A DNA stretch of 64,000 nucleotides from Sporisorium sorghi (Eukaryota > Basidiomycota > Ustilaginomycetes > Ustilaginales > Ustilaginaceae). Each line of letters begins with the position of its first letter. The stretch's first letter is position 1. The DNA lies in assembly GCA_023212695.1 (NCBI GenBank), contig JALCCG010000001.1, positions 248,001 through 312,000 on the forward strand. Direction: 5' to 3'. The translations under genes were made by a program, and so were the position numbers. Shown here one piece after another: positions 53,009 through 60,651 of the stretch. The notes below the pieces were generated by a model, which saw nothing but the letters and a program-made list of their open reading frames with translations, had not been told where the DNA came from and made no database searches.

Positions 53009-53799
53009 AACAAGGTATCAATCCGTTCCAAATTCTTATTTACAAAGAAAGCAAGGATGGTACATATGATGAGAAGAAATAACAAGGGTATAAAAGCTGT
53101 CCAAATCGGCAATTGCATGTAGCTATACGGAAATATTGCATCAGGAAACCTAAAACGCATTAAACTATTGTCTAATCCCATCACGAAACTACCCAAAATA
53201 TACATAAGAAAAGGGATGGATAAGGCCCAAAACTGGTTACGTATAATGATTACCAAAAAAAATCCAATCATAGCATAAACAGCAGCATTAAAACCCACCC
53301 AACAAGAATATAGAAAACCGTATGTTAGCGAACCATATTGTAGGAGTTGTGTGAAGGTATGTCGCGTATAGGAATCCTGAATGACTGTAGTTTCAGTAAG
53401 TTTGTAGGCTTCAGGTTCAAAGTGAATTAACCCTAACGGCTGAACAATATAGAAAGAAAATAAAAAATACCCGAACGTGAACACAAAAAAAACACCAAAT
53501 GTGGTTAGGCTGTTAGCTATAAATTTTATCAATAACATCTTTCGAAGTGGAATTCTCATACGGGTATATACTAAAAATCGATTTTTTATTTCCTGAGAAA
53601 AGGAACCTACATAAACCAAAGTAGCCAAAAGCACAAAAATAAGAGGCAATATACCCTCAAGCATGAAAGTGAAGACATCCAGACAATCTCGGAAAGAAAC
53701 ACTATTACGCTGCACTATAAAATAAAAAAAAGGCCCTAACATAAGAAGAAACCAAATCACGATTCGTTTGATAGAAAGAGAATTTTGTATCTCTTTCAT
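53005..53799 (-). CDS. ABC exporter membrane protein, small subunit
   Basis: 264 residues with six membrane segments, typical of ABC-2 permeases ('LGPFFYFIVQRN', 'FSQEIKNRFLVYTRMRIPLR' as the cytoplasmic coupling helix, 'LSIPFLMYILGSFVMG'). It starts at an ATG preceded by GACAG... with a weak ribosome site and is the first transporter gene in the unit. It likely forms the membrane channel with the 504-residue protein. Confidence 0.82.
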   Translation of the reverse strand: MKEIQNSLSIKRIVIWFLLMLGPFFYFIVQRNSVSFRDCLDVFTFMLEGILPLIFVLLATLVYVGSFSQEIKNRFLVYTRMRIPLRKMLLIKFIANSLTTFGVFFVFTFGYFLFSFYIVQPLGLIHFEPEAYKLTETTVIQDSYTRHTFTQLLQYGSLTYGFLYSCWVGFNAAVYAMIGFFLVIIIRNQFWALSIPFLMYILGSFVMGLDNSLMRFRFPDAIFPYSYMQLPIWTAFIPLLFLLIICTILAFFVNKNLERIDTLL

Positions 53800-53837
53800 G
53801 ACAGAGTAATTTTCTATGTTAACAACTTCCCTTCTCT

Positions 53838-53945
53838 TCAGTAGGCATCCTGTTGACGAACATCAACATTCTGTGCTGCAGTAGCATGCATACTTAAATC
53901 AGCAGAACCACCCGTAGCAGCCTTTTGTTGAATAGATGAAGTCAC
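53838..53945 (-). CDS. Possible 35-residue peptide upstream of the ABC exporter
   Basis: A GTG at 53945 opens 35 codons ('TSSIQQKAATGGSADLSMHA', then 'TAAQNVDVRQQDAY') that end 39 bases before the permease start. The frame is open without stops for another 18 codons upstream ('RESRTLPGNNRN'), so it could also be the 3' end of a truncated gene. No clear ribosome site. Confidence 0.35.
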   Translation of the reverse strand: MTSSIQQKAATGGSADLSMHATAAQNVDVRQQDAY

Positions 53946-54146
53946 GTTTCGATTATTACCTGGGAGGGTCCTTGACTCTCTCGCTATTTGAAATGCTTAG
54001 ATGACTGCGATTTTACATGGGAACGAACATAAAATTGGTTATCACCACGCCTCAAAGTCTTCATGTCAAGTATAGCGAAGAGATATATTATTCAATTAGA
54101 TTTAGTTTCGAAATTTAACACTCCAAATATATACCATAAAATATCA

Positions 54147-54480
54147 AAAATTGGAAACCTTAATTTGGGTTATAATATTTAAAATATTCCATGTTCGCTG
54201 CAGCTTTACGTCGCCACGGTAGTACATGTCAGCTAGGTGCCAGGCATCCAGGGCATCCGTTTTGACTTTGCGTAACTGTGTCCATTTTGCTCGTTTGGAT
54301 TGCAATGGATTCACCATGTAATAGGTGTAGCCACCTTGAAGCCTACCCAACATTTCCCCGAATTGTTCGAATCCACTCGTTCCATGTCTTCTACAGCTTT
54401 TCCATAGGGCTCGCTTCGTTTTCCGAAACGCCTGTACCACACTTGAACCTTTAGCGACAACAGATTCAATCTCCTCACTC
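54147..54480 (-). mobile_element. IS110-family transposase fragment
   Basis: The minus strand reads 'GYTYYMVNPLQSKRAKWTQL', then 'RKVKTDALDAWHLADMYYRG' and Asp-Val-Lys, the DEDD-region signature of IS110 transposases (Asp-x-x-Asp-Ala). The N-terminal part is scrambled and the C-terminal part is absent. Confidence 0.78.
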
Positions 54481-54511
54481 ACTTTATATGAAGAATAATT
54501 TATTCTTGAAC

Positions 54512-55057
54512 TTAAAAAGTTGGAGGCGTCGATACGGCAATGACCAGGGTCTCTCCTCTCCATACATTCTTATAGCTATGCGGCGTCCTGGCATCAAAAT
54601 AAATACTATCTCCCTCTTCTAGCGTATATCTATCATTCCCTAGCATAAACTCCAAGCACCCCGACTGGACATACAGAAATTCCTCTCCTTCGCTGTGTCC
54701 TACACCCACATCACCAGAAGTCGCACCCTCTTCAAGAACCCCCCATATGGGTCCCATCTTATTTCTACTTCCCTCGCTAAGGGAATACCACGTAATACGT
54801 GAGCCTTCAGAATGTAGCAATGGTTTACGTTCGTTTTTTCTCACAACGATGCTTTGCTCTTTCTCTCCAAATAGATCAGTAAAATTAACATTCAATGCAT
54901 TGGCAATCCTTTTTAGAACACTGATCGAAGGATTCGCTTTGTCCCGTTCAATTTCGCTGAGAAAAGATAATGAAATGGATCCCGCCTTTGCCACTTCTTT
55001 AAGTGTTAATTTCTGTTTTTTTCGGGTATTTCTAATGACCTCGCCTATAGAATTCAT
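54512..55057 (-). CDS. XRE-cupin transcription regulator
   Basis: 181 residues. N-terminal helix-turn-helix ('LTLKEVAKAGSISLSFLSEI', residues about 17-36). C-terminal cupin (residues about 105-178) with 'GVGHSEGEEFLYVQSGCLEF' and 'YTLEEGDSIYFDARTPHSYK', which supply the usual metal or ligand pocket. Such regulators sense small molecules and repress nearby catabolic genes. It is divergent from a metallo-hydrolase gene across a 245-base gap that has a perfect palindrome at 55085-55101. Confidence 0.9.
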   Translation of the reverse strand: MNSIGEVIRNTRKKQKLTLKEVAKAGSISLSFLSEIERDKANPSISVLKRIANALNVNFTDLFGEKEQSIVVRKNERKPLLHSEGSRITWYSLSEGSRNKMGPIWGVLEEGATSGDVGVGHSEGEEFLYVQSGCLEFMLGNDRYTLEEGDSIYFDARTPHSYKNVWRGETLVIAVSTPPTF

Positions 55058-55084
55058 CTTTCATTTCTCCTACACATTCATTTT

Positions 55085-55101
55085 TTTCGCTGACAGCGAA
55101 A
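55085..55101. promoter_or_regulatory. Operator palindrome upstream of the XRE-cupin gene
   Basis: TTTCGCTG-A-CAGCGAAA is a perfect palindrome 28 bases upstream of the regulator start. A half-match, TTTTCAGCGAAA at 55276-55287, lies just upstream of the divergent hydrolase gene. Both would suit binding by the XRE dimer. Confidence 0.7.
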
Positions 55102-55275
55102 TTTATATTTGATAATAATCAAAATATTGAGTAATAGCAAGCTTTCTTACGAAGGTTCAATTTCGGTGCAAAAACGTTGATTTACCAGCATTATTGGACT
55201 AAGATTTTAACAAGGCAGATGTGCAAATATCATCCCGGGACATTTACACATAATTCTTTTCCATATAGCATTTCA

Positions 55276-55287
55276 TTTTCAGCGAAA
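55276..55287. promoter_or_regulatory. Half-operator upstream of the metallo-hydrolase gene
   Basis: TTTTCAGCGAAA repeats one arm of the palindrome at 55085 and lies 15 bases before the hydrolase start codon, where a bound regulator would block transcription or translation start. Confidence 0.5.
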
Positions 55288-55302
55288 TTTTAAAGGAAGG
55301 CG

Positions 55303-56205
55303 ATGAACCATATGACTAAGCTTCCTAAGATTTACACCGTAGGCGAAACTACGGTTACCCGAGTCACGGAAATGGTAATCAGTGGCGTTCCACCAGAAAT
55401 TTATTTCCCAGGTACATGGGATCCCTCTTTTTTGGAAGCGAACAAAGAGTCCTTCTCAGAGGGTTTGATTGATGAAAACTCTCAACTTATCGTCAGTATT
55501 GGCACCTGGGTTGTGAAAACTTCCCAACATACAATTCTTATTGATACAGCGACAGGTAATGATAAAAACCTGCCACTGAATCCGGATCTTGCTAATCTGC
55601 ATCTACCTTATCTCGAGCGACTTCAAGAGGCAGGTGTTACTCCAGAAGAAGTCGATTACGTGTTACTAACTCATTTGCATGTGGATCACGTCGGTTGGAA
55701 TACAAAGCTGGTTGACGGAAAATGGGTACCGACATTCCCGAATGCAACGTACGTATTTCCCATTAAAGAACAAGAGTATTACTCCAGCGAAGCGAGCCAT
55801 AACAAAGAAAATGAAGCGAACTTCAACGTTTACGAAGAGAGTGTACTTCCTGTCATTGAGGCAGGCATGACGGAAACAATCGGTCCAGAAGGCGGAAAAT
55901 TTCTAGATATATTTACATTCATTCCGACTCCAGGCCACAGTATTGGACAAATGTCCATTCGTCTTTCATCAGGTGATGAAGAAGCCTTGTTCGGGGCCGA
56001 TATCATGCATCATCCCTTCCAAGTCATGAGGCCAGATTGGAATTCTATGTACTGTGAATTTGGTGAGCAGGCTCGAATCTCGCGCCTCTGGGCTTTGGAA
56101 TACATCGCCGATCGTCCAATTATTTATTTCAGTACGCATTTCCCAGAGAGTTCAGCCGGTTATGTCACTAGAAGCGAAAATAGCTTCAACTGGCACTTTA
56201 TCTAA
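55303..56205 (+). CDS. Metallo-beta-lactamase-fold hydrolase
   Basis: 300 residues. The metal motif His-x-His-x-Asp-His is 'LLTHLHVDHVGWN' (His124, His126, Asp128, His129). Further metal ligands are in 'IPTPGHSIGQMSIRL' and 'ALFGADIMHHPFQV'. The layout with about 95 residues before the motif matches quorum-quenching lactonase and related N-acyl hydrolases (AidC/AttM type), but many relatives have other substrates. AAGGAAGG precedes the ATG. It is followed by the alpha/beta hydrolase gene 22 bases on, in one operon under XRE-cupin control. Confidence 0.88.
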   Translation: MNHMTKLPKIYTVGETTVTRVTEMVISGVPPEIYFPGTWDPSFLEANKESFSEGLIDENSQLIVSIGTWVVKTSQHTILIDTATGNDKNLPLNPDLANLHLPYLERLQEAGVTPEEVDYVLLTHLHVDHVGWNTKLVDGKWVPTFPNATYVFPIKEQEYYSSEASHNKENEANFNVYEESVLPVIEAGMTETIGPEGGKFLDIFTFIPTPGHSIGQMSIRLSSGDEEALFGADIMHHPFQVMRPDWNSMYCEFGEQARISRLWALEYIADRPIIYFSTHFPESSAGYVTRSENSFNWHFI

Positions 56206-56227
56206 AACAAGAAAGAGAGGGGAAAAT

Positions 56228-57232
56228 ATGATGTCCAACCATACATTCAACAAATCTATCTCCATCGTATCTGAGAAATTTAACATTGCCAGCGATACGC
56301 CGGGGATTGAGCTATCGGTCCTTAATAAACGTCCAACATCTATGACTGTCTTCTCTAATGAGAAGACGATCGTCATGGTCCATGGTGCTACTTATCCAAT
56401 TGGTAGCTTATACGATGTGGAGCTAGACGGTTTTACCTTCCTTGATTACCTCGCTAGTCACGGCTATGACGTCTATGGTGTAGATGTTCGTGGCTATGGT
56501 GGATCCACAAGACCGCCAGAAATGGATCAACCTGCCGATCAGAATCCTCCGCTTGTCCGTACAGAAACCGGAGTCCGTGACTTTGGCTCGGCTGTAGACT
56601 TCGTCCTGAAACACCGCAATCTATCGAAGGTCAATGTACTTGGGATGTCTTGGGGCGGCACAGTGGCTGGAGCATATACAAGCCTTAATAACAACAAAGT
56701 GAACAAGTTAACTCTTATTGCCCCTCAATGGCTGAGCAACAAACCCATCCCTATTGATACTGGCGGCTTGCTTGGCTCTTACCGCCTTGTGCCAGCAGGT
56801 ACTACTAAAGAACGCTGGTTAAGTGCTGCTCCTGAAGGGAAACGTGACAGCTTGCTCCCTGACGGTTGGTTTGAGAAATGGGTTGAAGCAACACTGGCTT
56901 CCGATCCTAATAGCAAGACCGTACATCCTGAGCATATCCGCGCTACCAACGGGCCAATTCTAGACATACGTGAATATTGGACGGTTGGCAAAGCCTTCTA
57001 CGAACCTAAAAATATCACCGTACCTGTACTCCTCATTCATGCGGAGTGGGATATTGATGTACCGTTAGATTTGGCTCAAAATTTCTTTACTTCCTTAACC
57101 GGAGCTGCATATCGCCGTTGGGTGGAAATCGGAGAAGGAACTCACATGGTACTGCTCGAGAAAAATAGAGTTCAGGCGTTCCAAGCTGTTCAATCTTTTC
57201 TAGACGAGAATTACACACCAGCGGGTCAATAA
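56228..57232 (+). CDS. Alpha/beta hydrolase
   Basis: 334 residues from the ATG at 56228 (GAGAGGGG upstream); an open frame from 56054 overlaps the preceding gene and has no ribosome site. The elbow is 'VLGMSWGGTVAGAY', the acid in 'HAEWDIDVPLDLAQNF' and the His in 'IGEGTHMVLLEKNR', a complete triad. 'YGVDVRGYGGSTRPPEMDQP' is the usual strand 4 loop. It is the second gene of the XRE-cupin operon. A terminator hairpin follows at 57267. Confidence 0.88.
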   Translation: MMSNHTFNKSISIVSEKFNIASDTPGIELSVLNKRPTSMTVFSNEKTIVMVHGATYPIGSLYDVELDGFTFLDYLASHGYDVYGVDVRGYGGSTRPPEMDQPADQNPPLVRTETGVRDFGSAVDFVLKHRNLSKVNVLGMSWGGTVAGAYTSLNNNKVNKLTLIAPQWLSNKPIPIDTGGLLGSYRLVPAGTTKERWLSAAPEGKRDSLLPDGWFEKWVEATLASDPNSKTVHPEHIRATNGPILDIREYWTVGKAFYEPKNITVPVLLIHAEWDIDVPLDLAQNFFTSLTGAAYRRWVEIGEGTHMVLLEKNRVQAFQAVQSFLDENYTPAGQ

Positions 57233-57266
57233 ACAACGCAATCAGCTCTTTTCAATACGTTCTGAC

Positions 57267-57289
57267 ACCCGCAGCGTATTGCTGCGGGT
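57267..57289 (+). terminator. Terminator after the alpha/beta hydrolase gene
   Basis: ACCCGCAGC-GTATT-GCTGCGGGT is a perfect hairpin followed by TCTATATT. It lies 35 bases past the stop at 57232. The T run is short, so read-through into the ridA remnant is possible. Confidence 0.65.
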
Positions 57290-57351
57290 TCTATATTAAG
57301 CGATCAGACACAGCAAAAATTCTGTATCCACTAAAGGAGGCACATTCACTA

Positions 57352-57505
57352 TGAATTATTTCATCCGCAACAAGCGCCGGCAGCAATCGGCCCTTATTCG
57401 CAAGCCATTACGACCGGAAATGTTATTTTCCATCCGGAATGCTTCCGATAGATGCTGAAGGCCAATTAAAAGAAGGGATCTTTGCACAAACGCAACAGAT
57501 CTCTA
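57352..57505 (+). pseudogene. RidA-family remnant
   Basis: A good ribosome site (AAAGGAGG) precedes an ATG at 57352. Frame changes reveal 'APAAIGPYSQAITTGNVIF' and then 'GMLPIDAEGQLKEGIFAQTQ', the opening half of a RidA protein. Two frameshifts and the loss of the second half disable it. It was probably the third gene of the hydrolase operon, matching the ridA genes linked to oxidoreductase genes elsewhere in this window. Confidence 0.75.
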
Positions 57506-57885
57506 CATGAATCTGATCATAACAAGGATCACACACCATAATGGTCTATGCTCATATTGATAAACTTCGTATGCAATTGATAAGTTACATCTGACTTCAT
57601 TTCTGAAGAAACAAACGGTGAACATCCTCCCCTGCAAGAGCCGTGAAGCTTCAGATAACATTCAAGATAGAGCTGATCCATGTCGTGGATCATGTGGCTA
57701 AAATACCATTGGGGAATGGTCGAAGAAATGCATCATTGAACACAAAAAGAACCGCATGATGAGACAGATCCAAGTTATGGGCTGCTTACCATGCGGTGTT
57801 TCCGCTTTTCAACATTATATTCGCTTTTGTAAAGTTTAAGCTGTCTCGGTCATTCCGCCTCCATCATCAATCTTCATTTCTTTCA
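57506..57885. other. Intergenic stretch after the ridA remnant
   Basis: No gene. An ACCGCATG/CATGCGGT inverted pair at about 57752-57800 with a 33-base spacer could be a weak terminator for the minus-strand genes ending at 57886. Confidence 0.4.
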
Positions 57886-58371
57886 TCATTCGTAAATAGG
57901 GTTTTTATAACACCAATCGGGGTCAAAGGGAAGGGATTTTAATTTTTGCAGGTCTTCCCAGCCATAGACCCAATCATAGTCTGCAACCCAAAAATAGTCG
58001 TCACGGTTCAATTCCAGATAATGACAGATAAAGCGAAATACCAACTCCTCTACACCATAAACGTCCTCAATGGTTCCTGCTTGAACCAACTTATGAGCTG
58101 TATCCAAACCTACATCTTCATAATACAGAAAATCATGTTGTGGATGATCCAATGCATCTACATAAAGGATAAACGACTCATTATTTTCTCGTACATTCTT
58201 GTCATTAATGTTCAACGTTGTGGAAAGAAGTTGTCCATTACTGGCATAATTTTTACTGTTATGAAAATGTAGCATAACATCCGAATGATAAGCAGAAATG
58301 ATAGAATCCGCTAAAAGACGTTCCGGCGTAAATTTTGTTGGGCTCATTAATATATAAGCGGTGCTTCCCAT
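57886..58371 (-). CDS. Putative immunity protein
   Basis: 161 residues, no signal peptide, acidic and rich in aromatic residues ('YWVADYDWVYGWEDLQKLKS'-like tail, residues 135-152). Its ATG lies one base after the stop codon of the PrsW-nuclease gene, so translation is coupled. A small acidic cytosolic protein directly downstream of a gene with a nuclease C-terminus is the standard layout of polymorphic toxin immunity proteins; that is the reason for the call. I do not recognise a family from the sequence, so the role is inferred from position. Confidence 0.6.
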   Translation of the reverse strand: MGSTAYILMSPTKFTPERLLADSIISAYHSDVMLHFHNSKNYASNGQLLSTTLNINDKNVRENNESFILYVDALDHPQHDFLYYEDVGLDTAHKLVQAGTIEDVYGVEELVFRFICHYLELNRDDYFWVADYDWVYGWEDLQKLKSLPFDPDWCYKNPIYE

Positions 58372-58372
58372 C

Positions 58373-60574
58373 CTATTTTATAACCCCCTTCAAATCTTCT
58401 AGCGAATTAACAATTGTAACGCCTTTGGATTTTATGTTCTCCAACATGGCTTGGTGTTCCGGCCTCAAGTTGCTCAAAGGCTTATCAATATATAAAATAA
58501 CCTTTTTATTCTCCGGATTAAAGAATAAATCATGGGTTGCATCCGTGAATTTATTAAATTGATCTTCCTTCACCGCTTTAATGGATGCTTTGACTTCAAT
58601 AATCGCATCTTTTGTAACGACGTCTAAGTCACCGGCAGCTTCTCCATTATTCTTCAGAACTTTTTGGCCGAACCCCTTAATGTCAGTTTCTTTTCTTACA
58701 AAGTCTGCAACCTTCGCCTCGGTTGCTTTGCCAACGTTAGAACTGGTCAAAAATTGATCGATATCTCTGCTAATATTTTTCGGAGATTGATCAACCCAAG
58801 AAAGTTCATTGCCAGCCGGATTCGTGTATTTCGTTTTATTACCGTCCTTCACGATGCTGCCAATGCTCTGGTCTTGTTCTGTCCCTTCACCGGCATGATC
58901 CTCATCCGGTTTCTTGGGATCGTCCGGATGCCTGCCGGGGCTGCTGCCGTCATTCTTCGGAGGTCTCGGTTGTACCGGGACTTCAATATCCGGCTTCCGG
59001 AAACCGAGTTTATCCAGAACCTTGTGCAAATAGCGCCGCCCTTTTTTTCCAGCCCATTGTATCGCCCTACCAAACGGGATTCGGCTTATGAGAATACCCG
59101 CTGCCACAGAAAGCATATTTTCGGGAGTCAGCAACTTCTTCGGATTGCGGATATATCCTGCAATCTCATGCCCGCTGCCGGCGATTCCCATCCCTGTCAT
59201 GGCAATACCTAGAGCCGGCCAGAATCCCACAAACAGCAGGGACAAGGCAAGAGCTCCGAGCAGTATCGCTCCCTGTTCATACCAATCAAGCCGATCCCAC
59301 CAATCTTGCAGCGAATCAAACATACAGGCGAAACATGCCGGTTCGACATCACCGGTATGAGCCCCGAGGCCTGCGAACATTCCGGCTGCGATCAAAATCA
59401 AGGCGAGTCCTGTCAACGCTTGGATAAGTGCTTGCACCCGATTACGAATAGGCTCTTCTCTTCCAGCAGCTTCATCATTTCCATAAAGCAAATGAAACCC
59501 AAGTTCCTTGCGCTCCCGGTAAAAACCGATCCAATAGATGAATTTCCCCCGGTCCAGGCAAAAAGAGCGAGTCGTATTCCAAAGCTCCGAGAACGGATTC
59601 AGTATCGTCTCGTTCGGAAGCGACGGAAGACGGCTCCGTATTCGGTTTAGCGACCAGTAATCCGCAACAATGGACGCGGCTAGCATCAGTAGAAAGACTG
59701 GCTGGGTTTTATAATCACTGCCGGTCCACTCATGGATTCGGAACACCCAACCCGGCAGCTGGTTCTGGCCGTTATATGCCGCATGATCCAGGATAGACCA
59801 TAGCAAGAGGATTGCCGGGAGCAGAAAAACCCATTTTTTCAATCTGGTCCGCAGCCGAATGGCAATTCCGCACGAAAGTGCGATCATGGCGGTATGTACA
59901 GGATGTCCGACAGTCATCAGCGTCGGAAACAGACTTTCCTCGAAACGCCCAGGGAACAGCGAGAACAAGTCCCAATGGATCGTTTCGCCGCCAAGCCATG
60001 AAAAACTGTAGCCGAACTTTTCCTGTAGAGGCCCGGTGCTTAGCCACCTTCGGGCAAGCTCCTCCATGAGTTGAAAGCCAACGCCAGTTGCCGCTCCGAT
60101 GAGCGTATAATCGCTCAGACTCAAAGCGGAAGCCCGGCGTGAGAACAAAAGAAATAGGCCGAGCGGAAGGAGCTTCCACAACTCTTCAAAAATAGGCGTG
60201 ATCACGGCCATAGACCACACATCGGACGTCTTTCCGCCGATAATTGCGTGGAAAGTGTTAACCGTAAGAGTCGTAAACGGTACCACAAGAAAAATGCCTG
60301 CCAGGACAAACAGAACGATCGGCTTCCAGGCCATCGTTTTACTTCGGCACAGAAACCAAAACTGCAGGAGTACATAATAGGACCATAAATACTGTACCAT
60401 CATGGTACGCGACTCTTTAACGAAAAACAAACTTAGTACAAATAGGATTAGCGAAAACCAGGAAACAATCATATACAACGTTTTAATAAACGGATACTTC
60501 TCTAGCCATGACTGGAAAGTTCGAATGATAGCCTCAAGAAAATCCCGAATCCCGGTTCGGATGGACCAGATCAT
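58373..60574 (-). CDS. PrsW-like intramembrane protease joined to a nuclease-like C-terminal domain
   Basis: 733 residues. The N-terminal 380 residues form a PrsW-type multi-span domain with its motifs: Glu-Glu-Leu-Trp-Lys (130-134), Phe-x-x-x-Glu (167-171), His224/His227 and His264. More membrane segments follow (about 385-510). A Pro/Asp/Lys-rich linker covers about 520-570. The last 150 residues are soluble with 'GDLDVVTKDAIIEVKAS' (Asp649, Asp651, Glu660, Lys662), a PD-(D/E)XK nuclease pattern like restriction-endonuclease-type polymorphic toxins. AAAGGAGG precedes the ATG. It is followed at once by a small immunity-like gene and preceded by a VWA lipoprotein gene. The fusion of an intramembrane protease to a nuclease is inferred to release or deliver the toxin domain. 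Confidence 0.78.
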   Translation of the reverse strand: MIWSIRTGIRDFLEAIIRTFQSWLEKYPFIKTLYMIVSWFSLILFVLSLFFVKESRTMMVQYLWSYYVLLQFWFLCRSKTMAWKPIVLFVLAGIFLVVPFTTLTVNTFHAIIGGKTSDVWSMAVITPIFEELWKLLPLGLFLLFSRRASALSLSDYTLIGAATGVGFQLMEELARRWLSTGPLQEKFGYSFSWLGGETIHWDLFSLFPGRFEESLFPTLMTVGHPVHTAMIALSCGIAIRLRTRLKKWVFLLPAILLLWSILDHAAYNGQNQLPGWVFRIHEWTGSDYKTQPVFLLMLAASIVADYWSLNRIRSRLPSLPNETILNPFSELWNTTRSFCLDRGKFIYWIGFYRERKELGFHLLYGNDEAAGREEPIRNRVQALIQALTGLALILIAAGMFAGLGAHTGDVEPACFACMFDSLQDWWDRLDWYEQGAILLGALALSLLFVGFWPALGIAMTGMGIAGSGHEIAGYIRNPKKLLTPENMLSVAAGILISRIPFGRAIQWAGKKGRRYLHKVLDKLGFRKPDIEVPVQPRPPKNDGSSPGRHPDDPKKPDEDHAGEGTEQDQSIGSIVKDGNKTKYTNPAGNELSWVDQSPKNISRDIDQFLTSSNVGKATEAKVADFVRKETDIKGFGQKVLKNNGEAAGDLDVVTKDAIIEVKASIKAVKEDQFNKFTDATHDLFFNPENKKVILYIDKPLSNLRPEHQAMLENIKSKGVTIVNSLEDLKGVIK

Positions 60575-60651
60575 ATGGACTGCCGCCTCCTTTTAAAGCC
60601 GACCCCCATCGACATATGCCTCAATCGAATTTTCGAATCACATGATCTCCA

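Noticed and set aside
59772..60179. Open frame of 135 codons on the minus strand within the PrsW-nuclease gene
   Set aside because: It is an out-of-frame shadow of the PrsW-nuclease gene.
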